A stretch of DNA of 64,000 nt. Source: Branchiostoma floridae (Eukaryota; Chordata; Leptocardii; Amphioxiformes; Branchiostomatidae). The notes beneath the pieces are model-generated. The model ran no database searches and was not told where the DNA came from. It saw only the letters and a program-made list of their open reading frames with translations. The stretch covers positions 17,227,542 through 17,291,541 of the forward strand of contig NC_049986.1 of assembly GCF_000003815.2 (NCBI RefSeq), read 5' to 3'. A program made the position numbers and the translations under genes. Numbering within the stretch: the stretch's first letter is position 1; each line of letters begins with the position of its first letter. Shown in pieces: positions 1 through 11,664 of the stretch.

Positions 1-1347
1 GAATCAAGTAAGATTCAATTTGAGGTTGTGCCCGTGAACTGACGAAGACAAATTTGAATTGCCTACGATACAAAGACTTAAATACAGTTAAGCCAACATC
101 ACGCTCGTAACGTTGTCCTTGTACATAAATCTCTATTAAGAACACTGGTGGTCAAATTCTATGCTCTCTTTGATCTTTTGGAAAACAATTTAGAGTGGCA
201 ATAATCAAATCTAATTACAACCCTTGTCCTGAGCATTTCCATGAGAGGACACTCAGCGAGCAACGAGCTCATATCTCTTTCTCACCCCCCCCCCCCCCAC
301 ACACACACACTCTCTCTCTCTCTCTGTCTCTTTCTCATTGATTTCTTCCCGTTTGTGGTTTGAGATCTGTAACAGTAAAGTTTACTTCGCTTCCCTCTCC
401 GACCTCCTTGTCTTCTATCACTTTGTCTGCCCATCTCACTCCCTCTCTGCAAGTGTTACTACTTGCTGGGCAATTGTTCAACTCGCTAAACCTGTATCCA
501 TCTACCTGTGTGCAAATCACATCCCTTCTTACTCCGTACTATATCAGCTTGTTCGCCAGCGTATCATGACACGTAGTCTTTGTGGACTTTCCCTGTTTAT
601 CATTTGATTAGAAACCGTATCTTCATGTCAGCTTTATCACTTTTGATACCTTTGTGTTGTTGGTTTTTTGCAAAATGCGTTTCATTGCTGTGATATCTAA
701 AATGAAAGTTGGTTATTCCTTCTACAGCTAAATTTTGTTTAATTAAATCTTATGTTTTATTTTTCTTATTATGCTTTCTATATCTGTCATATAACAGTTA
801 TATTGTGCTATGTCACCTCTCTACATATTTTGGTTATATATGTTGCCTGACGTTCCCAACGTCTTGGCAAACTAGAGAGAAGCCATTGCATGTATTGTCA
901 ACCCAACCCGTTTAGAAGTGGTCAACACTTGGATTCGAGGGACCTCTTTTTACAATTGTCACATGTATGTCTACTAGCTGTGTCCTTGCTATCAGCCTCC
1001 GGACATGAACTTGCAAATAAGCTTTCTTGTATTATAGCTATATATCACACGCTAGGTCTTTATTGAATTTGATCATGCTACAAAACTGATATTTTCTATC
1101 ATTCATATGCTCACCCTAGTCTAAATCCATCGCATTGTATAACACAAACATATTATGCACACGCACAAGTAATGTATTGCATTTTCAGTTTTTATTTCTA
1201 ATTCTGTTGTAGACCATATGGTGCAAGTAAGATATTCTTGAAACCGCAGGTGTCCTAGTCAGTATCGGTCGTTCTCATCAAATGATGTTTCCTGTTGGTA
1301 CAAAAGTACCTTCTTCGATTTAGCCTCATTCGCCCATGGAACCTGCT
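1..1347. other. Left flank, no supported gene
   Basis: This stretch is AT-rich and has no exon I can support. A poly-C run at about 285-298 passes directly into CA and CT microsatellite (299-327). The short open frames around 335-607 lie across or beside this simple sequence and show no recognisable domain. Confidence 0.6.
1191..1196 (-). promoter_or_regulatory. Candidate polyadenylation signal of G1
   Basis: An AATAAA on the minus strand lies about 150 bp beyond the G1 stop codon. It is the nearest canonical hexamer seen downstream of that stop. Confidence 0.4.
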
Positions 1348-1810
1348 TTACCACGTCCCCCTGGGACCTCCTTTACCACGCCCCCCCTGGCCCCTGGGAC
1401 CTCCTTTACCACGCCCCCCTTGGCCTCTGGGACCTCCTTTACCACGTCCCCCTTGGCCCCTGGGGCCTCCTTTACCGCGTCCCCCCTGGGCCATGGAACG
1501 TCCTTTACCACGTTCCTCCTGGCCTATGGAACCTTCCTGACCACGTTCCCACTGGCCCACGGAACCTGCTTTTTCACCTCCCCCCTGGCCAATGGAACCT
1601 GTTTTTCCACGTCCACCCTGGGCCATGGAACCTCCTTTACCACGTCCCCCCTGGCCCATGGGGCCGCCTTTACCACGTCCCCCCTGGCCCATGGGGCCTC
1701 CTTTACCACGTCCCCCCTGGGCCATAGTATCTCCTTTACCACGTCCCCCTTGGCCCATGGAACCTGATTGACCATGCCCCCCTTGACCCATGGTGCGCTG
1801 TTTTCCACGC
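1348..1810 (-). repeat. 33-bp coding minisatellite in the G1 tail
   Basis: The 3' half of the G1 tail exon is a tandem array of 33-bp units encoding 11 residues of the form GPMGQGGRGKG. The last units (GPRGQGGRGKG) are nearly identical, which points to recent unequal exchange. Older, more diverged units of the same length (GGRGQGGQKGK) lie at about 2010-2150. Confidence 0.85.
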
Positions 1811-4800
1811 CCCCGTCCTCCTTTATCTTTAGGACCCCCTTGACCTCCTTGGCTCATGGAACCTACCTGGCTACGGTTTTGTCCACCCTTTGGACCTGTC
1901 TGGCCTGGGCCTCCTCTGCCCTTTGATCCCCCTGGACGACGTCCTCTGCCCCTGGAACCGACTTGATCACGGTTGGGACCCCTCTGGCCTGGTTCACCTT
2001 TGCCCTTTGGACCCCCTTGGCCACGTCCTCCTTTGCCCTTGGATCCCCCTTGCCCACGCCCTCCTTTCCCTTTCTGTCCACCTTGGCCACGCCCTCCTTT
2101 ACCCTTCTGTCCCCCTTGGCCCCGCCCTCCTCCACCTCCGTTAAATGGACCATCCTCCTCCTCGGCTTCCTCTGATTCATCTCCTTCTTCGGGTTCCTCC
2201 ATATATTGCTCACCCCCCTTCATACCCCCACCGCCATTTTTGAAACGGCCCTTGCCTCGCCCTCGACCACCTGGTCCACCCCTCTTATTGTAGCCTTCGT
2301 CCTTCTCATTCCCGTAACTTCTCAGTTCTCCATTGTCTCCCGTGAGACCTTCAGGACCATGTCCTCCACGCTTCGTGTTTCCTTTCCCTCGACCGTTCCC
2401 TCTCTGTCGCCTTGCAGCCTTGGCCTTCTCCATACCCTTTCTTCTGCCTGCTCCGCCGCGCCATTCGTCTTCTGGAGATTCGTTTGCCTGGTCTTCATCG
2501 TGGTCGTCTACGTCATCTGATGGTTCTGCGTCATCTTCTTCAAGGTCAGAGATGGCTGAATCTAGACCCAGACTGTTTGGAAAAATGAAAAGGTATTGTT
2601 TTGTTTTCACAGAATCAATTTCAATGAATCGGACTTACAATTCAGTTAGTATTATCAGAAAACAAATGTGTCAGTAAACATTTTTTGAATACTTAAACCG
2701 CCATAACCATTGGTGAAGAAAGTAATTGCAAGAAAAACTAGAGTTCAACGAACCCATCTCTTCGCCAAATAATCATGCCTTTATTTAAGACTTTAAGGTC
2801 TTATTGTTCCTCACAAACACACAAACATTACCAAAACCAGACTGTGACCTGACATATGACCTGGTAGCATCCCTGGTCAATCAGAATTTCATGCTTGTCA
2901 ATTTAGACTTTGTCCCCAGTGTAAGGGCGTCCTCCAGCAAACCATCTGTATAACAGCTGTGTCCATAGATATAGGTCAAAATGAGATATATAGAGCACAG
3001 TTTATTTCTGTTAATAAGTTTTGCTGCAGTACCTTAGGAAGCCGCTAGGGGGCCCACTATCATAATTTATCTTCGTTTTCCTGACCCCTACCCACCTACC
3101 AAATATCATCAGGATTTTTTCAAGGCTTCTCGAGTTATGCATTCCACAAACAAAAGGACGCACAGACTCGGCCTGCTACCGTCCTAACGGAAAATGCTAC
3201 GTCAACTATTTTCAAACACAACCTTCCTTTCCGCAGCCGCTACTTAAATACTAAATATCATGAAAATCCATACACAGCTTCTTGAGTTATATGCTGTTGG
3301 CATGGATTTATGAACTTTCCTCATTAATTATGCAAATAAGCTACTAATTTGCATAATTAGTATTACATTGTATAAGTCATCACTCATTCTATCTACATAC
3401 CGAAAATCCTGATGATCTGTTTACACGTTGTCAAGTTATCCTCGTCCAAAGTTTGAATGGAAATCGGTGCCTGCAGTTCCCAAAAAGCCGCTAGGGGGTC
3501 CAAACTCACAGCACTTACTCTCTGTCTCAAGGGCTATCTACCACTCAAAAATCATGACCACAGCATGTCCAGAACACGAAGTGCCAAAATTAAAAGTTTT
3601 GCTGCAGTACCTTAGGCAGCCACTAGGGTGCCCATTATCGAACTTGACCTTCGTTTTCCTAACCCCAATCCACCTAACAAATATAATCAGGATCCATTCA
3701 AGGGTTCTCGAGTTATCTTGCTTACAGACAAACGCACTTACATACAAATCCCGCTACAGCACCATAGGTAAGAGCCAGGTAAACCATTTTCGCACTTGAC
3801 CTTCCTCTCCAAAACCGCTACACACCTACCAAGTTTCGTGAAAATCGCCCAGCTAGATTTTGACTTATGCTGCCAAAAACAAACCGCAAAAAACATACCA
3901 AGCTCGCTGCAGTACCGTAGGAAAACGCCAGGTAAACCGTTTTCAAACTTGGCATTCCTTTCGACAACTGCTACACACCTACCAAAAATCACAAAGTTCC
4001 ATCCACAATTTCTCGAGTTATATGCTGTTGACCTACATACAGACCCAAGTCAAGCAATCTCATACTCTTCTTGGCGAAGAGAATGAAAGAAAGGAAGATC
4101 TCAATGCATGTTACGTTTGCAAATGAATACAAAAGGCACGAACCTGGATAGCACGTCGCTATCCAGCTCAGACAATGGGGTTTCGAGGAGCTCCCTCAGG
4201 AGCTGATCTGTTGAAGAAAAGAAAAGTATGTGGAATGCTCACTCACACGAATACACTGTTCACAAAACAATGATATAAAGAGGTTTTCTTTTTCAAAATC
4301 ATTCTTTTTATTGTCAATGAATAACATGAGTAACACATGGCACACATGAGTAACATTAAAACTGAAACCTAAAATCTGAACACGAAAGACTGATCATAAA
4401 ACGTCGTGAGTAACCCTACCATTGTACAGAAAAATAATGGGATTTAACTCGATAGGACAATATGTAGTCTACCTCACTTCCCAATGTGCTTCTGAATCTT
4501 ATTTTGTCGTTGAGCTATAATAGATTCTAATTTTTGAAAATAGGAAACAAATGAAATGAAACCAGATAAATCAACATGTATTCCAATATTCAAATACATA
4601 ACATTTACCTGAAAGAATCATGACATTTGACAGAACTAATATGTATATAAAGAGTTTGATAAGACATTGAGAAGGTAATATACTTTTACCTGAAACAAAA
4701 TAAAACTTTACGCACTGAAATTAACAGAATTACTTATAGCGTTGAGGACACACCTTGTATTTCCTCCTGTTGACCATCGTCATCTTCCACGTTGTCTTCT

Positions 4801-4928
4801 ATCGTCAAGAGTTTGCTCTTGGATGGGATGTCCTGCTGGTATGGATGAGGAGCAGATTCTCCCAGAGATACAACTGCACAGAGGAGAAGCCCACAAAGCA
4901 CACCCCGTAGGATGTAGGGACGAACCAT
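1348..4928 (-). CDS. G1: secreted protein with basic Gly/Arg/Lys/Gln 11-residue repeats
   Basis: No named family is recognised. Exons read 4928-4754, 4207-4144 and 2572-1348 (175+64+1225 nt, 487 aa). The phases are 0-1, 1-2 and 2-stop, and all junctions are GT/AG. The ATG at 4928 precedes a clear signal peptide (hydrophobic core GVLCGLLLCAVVSLG, likely cleaved near residue 26). A short acidic and Gln-rich segment follows, then a Leu-rich segment in exon 2 (LLRELLETPLSELDSD). The tail exon opens with a strongly acidic block and then turns very basic and Gly-rich. Most of it is built of about 11-residue units such as GGRGQGGQKGK and GPMGQGGRGKG, close to but not a true collagen GXY register. 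It probably acts outside the cell. A possible decayed coiled-coil exon lies at 4526-4473. The tail exon and signal exon are well supported; the small exon rests on phase and splice sites alone. Confidence 0.72.
2850..4060. repeat. Array of diverged interspersed-repeat copies in a G1 intron
   Basis: Several imperfect copies share a core beginning GCTGCAGTACCTTAGG and containing CCGCTAGGGGG. They occur near 3022, 3472, 3600, 3755 and 3908, each followed by text such as CACCTACCAA and CTCGAGTTAT. The unit is roughly 130-170 bp apart in places. The short open frames across it are by-products of the repeat. It separates the small G1 exon from its tail exon. Confidence 0.7.
4473..4526 (-). pseudogene. 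Possible decayed coiled-coil exon of G1
   Basis: The segment has an AG acceptor and a GT donor in the phase 1-1 frame seen in exon 2 of G2-G6. It reads ESIIAQRQNKIQKHIGK and then an in-frame TGA just before the donor. Using it would truncate G1 at about 75 residues. A second donor four bases inside (GTGAGG) avoids the stop but ends in phase 2 and would have to join the tail exon directly. It may be a relic, a poison exon or coincidence. Confidence 0.3.
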
Positions 4929-4994
4929 CACGTATGAGTCAAGTTTCTCTGTAAGTAGTTCAGATCAAGATGAAACCAAATTTGTGATCGCACT

Positions 4995-5002
4995 TTTAAA
5001 TA
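4995..5002 (-). promoter_or_regulatory. TATA-like box of G1
   Basis: TATTTAAA reads on the minus strand about 70 bp upstream of the G1 ATG, comparable with the TATA boxes of the neighbouring cluster genes. Confidence 0.5.
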
Positions 5003-5009
5003 CTATCCA

Positions 5010-7183
5010 AGGGTATATCATTTGCTTACGTATACCAACAGCTAGAATACGATCTGCAGTTACTGCTTGTGTGGCCCCAACAGGACATTGAGTTAGCCTT
5101 TAAGGTCATGAGAAGTAACTTTCATCTTTGGCGATATGCAAAATAACATTGAACTACGTCATTGGTGTAACTGGATAAAGATATTTGGCATCCATTTTGG
5201 CCTTCGTCTAAGTTCACGTAAATGGAATTAAAAGCTTGTCGTTTGAACTATGTGGGGAGTCCAAGGCCACATGAATTGATGCACTAATTCATATGTTATT
5301 GTATTGTTCTTGTAGAAAAATTGGAAATTTCATCTGACTTTCCCGTGGGATTCCTTTCATGTTTTGTTCACAGTTCTTGCACTGGGAAGAGTGACAGACT
5401 TGTATGACATTTTTTTTATACAGAGCAGTGATGAGAGTAATGACACAAGTAAAAGGAGCGCCATAGCCCGCTCGTGACCTTGGTCGTGAAGGAAAAGATA
5501 CTTAAAAAAACGTGGAAAATCAAAAAGCCGCAACACGTCTTCTGTACAATACAGTCAACAGTTTTCTAACTATAGGATTAGTTATCTAAACACCAATCAT
5601 TGCTATCTTCAGACAGATAAAGCAATCTGACTTTCAAGGTGGCCTTTCCGCAAATGAGGTATGAGGTTTTAGTGACGACGGAATCTTCCATGACTGATGC
5701 CTCAACGTTGCGCCTGTTTTGGACGGGGAGGCTCTTTTTATTATTTCAACAGGTGAAATAACCATCAAACCACCTCAAGACGTAACAATTACGTGCAGGA
5801 TGGGAACAAGCTGCGTACATGTAATACCCCATTCCTCGTCCATACCATCGGCGAGGTGATAGCGCTCTCGCTGCGATGGCACTCCCACCGCGCTCTCAAG
5901 GCGCTCCCATGGCGACCTTGGCAATCCCGATTGGCTCTCGCCGCGATGGGCATATTTGCCAACGCCGTGATAGCGCCGCCCTGGTGGAATGGGGGCCTAA
6001 GACCGGTACCGGACTGGTGAATTTGCTCTACCCATGCAGTGTTGTGTTGCATCATGAACACATCACTATGTTTTACTCATGTTAGGAAACATTGATATAA
6101 AAAATATATATATATAAAATCTATATGTGATTTCAGCTATCACAGTTTCTTCCTCATGGAAGAGTAAAAGTAATCGTTTAAAATTATAAAGACATACAAA
6201 ATTATCAATCGCTGTCTATTTAATCTGCAGCTGACTATTACAATAGCGGTCGTTTTCATCATGATGCATCTTGTGTAGGTAGAAAAGTATGCATCTAATT
6301 AATAAGCGTAAAGATTCCGGCCTTGATTAAATAATATTCATTCGCTTAAGCTTCTTTCAACCGGTGCATGGCCTTTTAGGTGCGCAGTTTTTACCAATGG
6401 TGAAACCTTTTCTGGTGAGCTTCATATTCTTTGAGACCTCAGAGTTGGTTACAGATCATCCACACACGACTGTTCTATAAACCTTATAATCTTACTGATA
6501 ATATTTTGATGTTTTGTATCTGTATGTAGCTTAGTAGTTGTTACCATACTTTGTATACTGTACAATTGTCGAGCGATAAAGTTCATTCATTCATTCATTC
6601 GTTCATTCATATATACATGTAGCGTTTTAACAATCTTATAAAACACAAGCATGCACTTGTACTCGAGATAAAAGATGACAAAGACAATGTGTCATTTTCA
6701 CAGTTTACTTGTGACCCTGGTGTGAATTACACATTTTTTAAAAGATGAAGCATTCACTGCATGGTTCTAAAGAACGTTACGACACTTAGCCTGTAAATTC
6801 AATGTCCATTTTCCGGTCCAAATCAGTCCTCCGATTGCACACAAAATACGAACATAAACACACACACACAGTTCTTTTGATGACTATTAAACGTATTTCC
6901 CTATACGACTAAGGTAGGAAGTTATTGGAAAATGCTGCGTTGAAACGAAGGGAACCTATGGTGTTCAATAGCCGTGTAACTAATGATATCTCGTTTCGGT
7001 ACAATTTGAGTGAAATATCCTTAATGCGGTGCTAGTTGTCATTGCCTGTCAAGATCTTCGGGAACAAGCTGACCAGAACAACATTTGAAGATCTTTCTGC
7101 ACAAAACTAATAATCAATGCGTGAAAATAATATTCCGGGTCCAGAAACCTCAGCTACTTCTCCGATTCTCACTGCCATCCTCG
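5010..7183. other. Intergenic, G1 to G2
   Basis: No gene is supported. It holds a locally GC-rich block (about 5795-6040) with partly self-complementary text, a short TTCATTCA-type repeat near 6582-6608, and otherwise AT-rich unique-looking sequence. Confidence 0.5.
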
Positions 7184-10022
7184 CTAAACTCCTCTTGTTC
7201 CTCCTGCTTCATCCATCCCCCTCCCCTCGGTTTGTTTCCCCCGGAATGGTTGGAATCCCCCTTTTCCCCGATTCTTTCCCTCAGACCTGTTCCTCAACCA
7301 TGCAAATTTGATTCGTTTACGTGAAAGATTGCCTCTCTCGTTTCCTATCGCGCCATCGTCACCGAGCCTCCGTTCATCGCTTTTGTCCGGGATGAAGTCA
7401 ACGTCCTTGCGGGAACCGAGTTTCCTGTTTCCAGAGATCACGGCCCTAGCCCTCCATCCACTACCGACTCTTGTCTGCCTTTCTTGTCCTTTCAAAGCGC
7501 CCTGACGATTGTGCAGTCTGTGGATGTCAACAATACACATTTGATCTGTGCTTACGTGTCAGCGGTAAACATTTTGTTCCTTACTGTACCGAAACGTTGC
7601 CTTTGGTAATAGTTATTCTCCAAGCAGGGTTTGGGTCGCGGAGATAGGAGTGGTTGGGTTTTCTACAGGGGGAGCGAGCCGGCCGAAAAATCCGTAACAC
7701 TGCTATCTCCGCGATCCAACCGCTGGGGAATGAGTATTAGTAATCTTCATGTGAACACAGCAAAAATACAGCGACTTTCGTATTCATAATAATGTCTTGT
7801 TGCAAGTTGATATTAGATTTTATGTGTAACAAAAGATAACATCAGTGGATGATAGCCAAAGACGGAAAACGAGCCAAGCTTTATCGTGAATACATAAAGA
7901 GTACTGCTGCACATGACTTGTGTGTTTACATATAGAATGTAAAGCATATAAACTCTTATTGTGCCAGATTTGTTCGTTACTTTCCCAAGCACTTTATATG
8001 TAGCTGAGAGCTGAAAGGTATACCCACTGCTGATGCAAAACCTTATCTGTCACTGTGTTGAGTATACAGTGGTTTGTAAGCATAACATTAAGCAGTTTAG
8101 GAGCAACAGTGTAAGAATAACATACCTTTCCTTGGGTATCTTCAATGTGGAAAATATCTTTCTGCCTCTTTCCTTCCCTTCCGGACTATCTGTAAACATA
8201 TGAGGAGCATGCAATCTTTAAATCTCTTTCTTAATCCTTAAAATATTTATATATACAATTTGACAACATAGCATGTCCAGGTGGTAATAAAAGTTTACCT
8301 TTCTTCTCTTTTTTCCCCATCAACTTTTCCACGTTGCTGCGTTTCTTTCCGTTCCCTTCCAGCGTCCTCACCTTGCTGACCACGCCAGCCGTCATGTTTT
8401 CTGTTGGAGATAAAAGAAGTGGCTACAACAGTTGCAATATTTGTGACATAACAAAAATCCTGTGCGTCCAACACAATCAAAGACAAATTAACTGCATGCT
8501 CTGTTCTAAATGACGCCAATCCACTTTGTTTACCCGAACGATTGCCTTTCCCGTTTCTGAGCCCCCGTTCACCGCTTTTGTCCGGGATGAGGGTAGTCTT
8601 GCGGGAACCGAATTTTCTGTTTCTAGAGAAGTTGGCCCTGCTCATCATCCACCCTCTCCCTCCTTTTGGCTGGCCTTCTTTTCCATACAAGGTTCCTTTC
8701 CGATGATGTGCTAGTAGTCTGTGGAGATCAACAATGCATATCTGATTTGTGTCAGCACTAAACATTTATGGGTACGGATATGTCAAACCTGGGCCGTTAT
8801 TTTTCCGTATCCTTAAGAGATACGGCCATATTACGGGCGGAGACGAGATACCATTCGTGTCCACCCGTATATGGTTGTATCCTTTGAGGATACGGAAAAA
8901 ACGGCCCCCTGTACCGATACGTTGTATTTTGTAATAGTTATTCTCCAAGCAGTGTTTGGTTCGCAGGAATAGTAGTGGTCGGGAATTTTACCATGGCAGC
9001 GTACCGACCACTACTGTCTCCACGACCAAACCACTGATTGGAGACTAGGTAATAGTTATCTTCATGGAAACACAACAAAAGTACAGCTTTGTTCGTTACT
9101 TTTCCAGCTGAGAGCTGAAAAGTGGAACCACTGCTGAGGCAACACCTGACCAGTCACAATGTTGAGTATATATACAGCGGTTTGTAAGAATAACAAACCT
9201 TTCCTTGGGTCTCTTCAATCTGGAAAATGTCGTTTTTCCTCTTTCTTTCTTTTCCGGGCTATCTGTAAACATAAGAGAAAGCATGTAATTTTTTTTAATC
9301 CCTTTCTTATACTTCAAAATGTTTATATATACAATTTGACAACATGTCTAAGTGGTACTAAAAGTTTTACCTTTCTTCTCTTTCTTCTCTTTCTTCCCCA
9401 TCAACTTGTCCACGTTGCTGCGTTTCTTTTCTTTCCTTTCCAGCTTCGTCACTTTGCTGACTACATCATCCATGCGTTTGCTCAGCCGCGTCATGTTTTC
9501 TGTTGGAGATATAAGAAGTAGCTTTACAACAGGCGGCACAATATCTGTGACATGATTTTTTTAAAGTCTTGTGCGCCTAAATAATCAAAGACAAATCAAA
9601 CTGTACACATAAAGATGTGCCAATAAATTAACATCAGCCTTTCTTAAACTATATTAACTTTGGATGCTGTCTCTGCAGTGTAGAAGAAGGATGTTGATGA
9701 TTTGTCTCGTGATCTCAGCAACAAATATCTCTCAAACTGTCTGAGACCTACCAGTGATTTCATCGAATCGCTCATTGATGAGACTTGTCTGCAGTGTCCG
9801 CAACTTGTCGTCATCTGGCGTTGTCTTTGAGAGCCGTTCTTCCGTCGGGGGCATTGCTGCCTCGTCATCTAGCGTTGTCTTCGAGAGGCGTCCTTCCGTC
9901 GGGGGCATTGCTGCCTCGTCATCTAGCGTTGTCTTCAAGAGGCGTCCTTCCGTCGGGAGTATTGCTGGGTAGCCCGTCTCTACCAACACCAGCAGGACGA
10001 GTAGTATTGGGATGGACCTCAT
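7184..10022 (-). CDS. G2: secreted Lys/Arg-rich coiled-coil protein with internally duplicated exon block
   Basis: No named family is recognised. Exons read 10022-9752, 9499-9371, 9262-9199, 8718-8534, 8400-8299, 8189-8126 and 7517-7184 (1149 nt, 382 aa). The phases are 0-1, 1-1, 1-2, 2-1, 1-1, 1-2 and 2-stop. The ATG at 10022 starts a signal peptide (SIPILLVLLVLVETG). Residues of about 22-75 contain three 18-residue repeats built on PTEGRLSKTTLDDEAA, then DDKLRTLQTSLINE, shared with G3 and G4. Exon 2 is a charged coiled coil (NMTRLSKRMDDVVSKV) ending in a Lys-rich run. Exons 5-7 are a second copy of exons 2-4: both copies share KKRSNV, GSRK and IPDKS motifs. The protein is strongly basic. 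Whether one transcript uses all seven exons or two alternative ends exist cannot be told from DNA. Confidence 0.7.
7617..7733. mobile_element. Inverted-repeat element (MITE-like), copy 1
   Basis: The ends pair imperfectly over about 30 bp: the left end contains GTCGCGGAGATAG and the right end CTATCTCCGCGATC. It has no coding capacity. A homologous element sits at the matching place in the other half of the G2 duplication. Confidence 0.65.
8769..8925. mobile_element. Hairpin element inserted in one G2 duplicate
   Basis: The element is self-complementary. TTTTTCCGTATCC near 8812 pairs with GGATACGGAAAAA near 8888, and GGTACGG near 8771 pairs with the CTGTACCG side near 8910. It interrupts the intron of the upstream copy only, so it arrived after the duplication. 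Similar open frames appear on both strands because of the palindrome. Confidence 0.7.
8938..9046. mobile_element. Inverted-repeat element (MITE-like), copy 2
   Basis: This is the counterpart of the element at 7617-7733, with ends TTCTCCAAGCAGTGTTTGG and CCAAACCACTGATTGGAGA. It occupies the same position in the other duplicate. Confidence 0.65.
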
Positions 10023-10112
10023 GGTCACAGTTTTCTGTTCCTCCTTCTCACCGAACAGACTTCTATCGACCAGCTAACCGGTCGTATCTCCCTCCGTGTG
10101 AGCTGTCCAAAG

Positions 10113-10120
10113 TTTATATA
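10113..10120 (-). promoter_or_regulatory. TATA box of G2
   Basis: TATATAAA reads on the minus strand about 90 bp upstream of the G2 ATG. Confidence 0.7.
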
Positions 10121-11339
10121 CCGTCATATGAACGTGATAAGTTCCAATGACTGTTCGCTGGCCGCGTTAACGACAAGGCCTTATTAAGTTGTGGTGATTA
10201 ATGGATCATGATGACTACTGCATCATCAAGGTAGCACAAATGCACGCTTTGTTCTCAAGAACAATATGGCATAGTTGGCTCCCAAAAAAAGCTAATCTTT
10301 AGCGCCTTATCAGACGACTGCCCAAGCCATCAGCAGTCTACGCAGTTTGGTTCTCACGCTTTCTTATGATATCCTGGTGCTTGGATATTGCTATAGCGAT
10401 ATTAATTTCGGTAAAATGTTGTAGCCTTTCTCTCATAAATTGCTGTATTCAAATTGTAATGATAAATTGCAAAGGAATGTGATTAAAATCCCTTGATCTC
10501 CTTAGATATCATTACATTTACATTTTTGGCATTTCTTAATCATATTTTACATCATGTATTGGCCTCTTGTGTGAGCTGTGAGAACAAAATAATGGCGTCA
10601 CAAACAGCCTGACTCTAGAAATGAATATGCATTCAGAATCAGCAAGACGTTTTTGTTAATATGGCCTAAATGTTTTCTTACGACGGCAGAACTTCTACCT
10701 CGGCAGTGAATTTGTTGGACTACATAGATCAATTATTCTGTACATGCTGTTATTGGGGAACATTTAGCAATGATTTAAGATTTGGCAGAATTTGGGAGAT
10801 CAAAGACTTTAGGTTCCTTGTTATCTCACATCAAAATCGTTCTGGAAGTGATATCTTAAACCAGCTAGTACCTGATTGTCACTTCTGTCGTCCTTATGGG
10901 AATTGTTTACGTGGTGTTTACGGCCTGAAAGTCTAGAATAGCACAGAATGCACTCATCTATCTTTATCAGTTATCTTTCATATGAACATTCGACAAGGGT
11001 TGTTTGCACGTTAACACCGCTTATTACAGGGGCTTCAAGTGGAAATAACAAGAAGTATCATTGACTGATTTAGATTATGATATGAATAAAGATATATACG
11101 CGCGACCAGCCCGAAAGCTAATTGCAAACAAAGTAAAAAAGCGGTACTGTATTTGACTGCACATCGTGAGACCATGGCTTGATTGTACCATAGAAGTATT
11201 TCTCAGTATTCTCTACCAGAGTGCCGACCTTTGAATCAGTTACAGAATACGCAAAAAAACTTCCTGCAAATACTACACTAGACATTGTCATTAAATATTG
11301 CTCGTATCTTTCTTATGCTTTCTCGTTGAATATATATAG

Positions 11340-11432
11340 CCTGGTATCCAGTCGTATTATAGCTCCTGAGTCCCTTCTGTCCTCTCCGCGGAAGAGAATC
11401 GGGAGCTATGATACGGCTGGGTACCAGGCTAC
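11340..11432. mobile_element. Short hairpin element
   Basis: TAGCCTGGTATCCAGTCGTA at the left pairs with the right end, which reads TACGGCTGGGTACCAGGCTA. The inner stems ATAGCTCC and GGGAGCTAT also pair. It is about 90 bp, non-coding and MITE-like. Confidence 0.7.
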
Positions 11433-11664
11433 ATTTAATAGACTTTAAAATATGTATATTAGCGTAATTTTTAGAGTTGTAGTTGTGTTGAAATAATGAC
11501 AATACGGTAGGATTTATTGAATTGTGTTTTATTTCGTACATGCTCAGGTGAAGCACATGAAGCGTTACAAGGAGGTGATACTGTGATGTGTGATACTTAA
11601 GTCCATTTCACAGTCTAGGTCAACTTCGATTTAACTAGTCGACTTATTATGTTCACATAGAGGC

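Larger units (their letters stand above)
7330..9505 (-). repeat. Tandem duplication of about 1.1 kb inside G2
   Basis: The upstream copy (about 8534-9505) and the downstream copy (about 7330-8410) each carry the same three exons and the same intronic inverted-repeat element. Similarity runs through introns as well as exons, for instance TAATAGTTATTCTCCAAGCAG just beside the element in both. This is a genomic duplication and not convergence. Confidence 0.85.

Noticed and set aside
335-607. Open frames on both strands at the left end, one with a faint fibronectin-III-like ending (VNFTVTDLKPQT)
   Set aside because: Too short, next to CT microsatellite, and no splice context or further domain residues.
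1295-2677. Pro-rich open frames antisense to the G1 tail
   Set aside because: They mirror the Gly-rich repeats and lack signal peptide or splice context. The sense exon has both.
3428-4126. Open frames of 70-120 codons
   Set aside because: They lie in the repeat array and change frame between copies.
8295-8765. A 156-codon minus-strand open frame taken as one exon
   Set aside because: It runs through a donor, an intron and the next G2 exon in the wrong frame. The spliced model fits phase and homology better.
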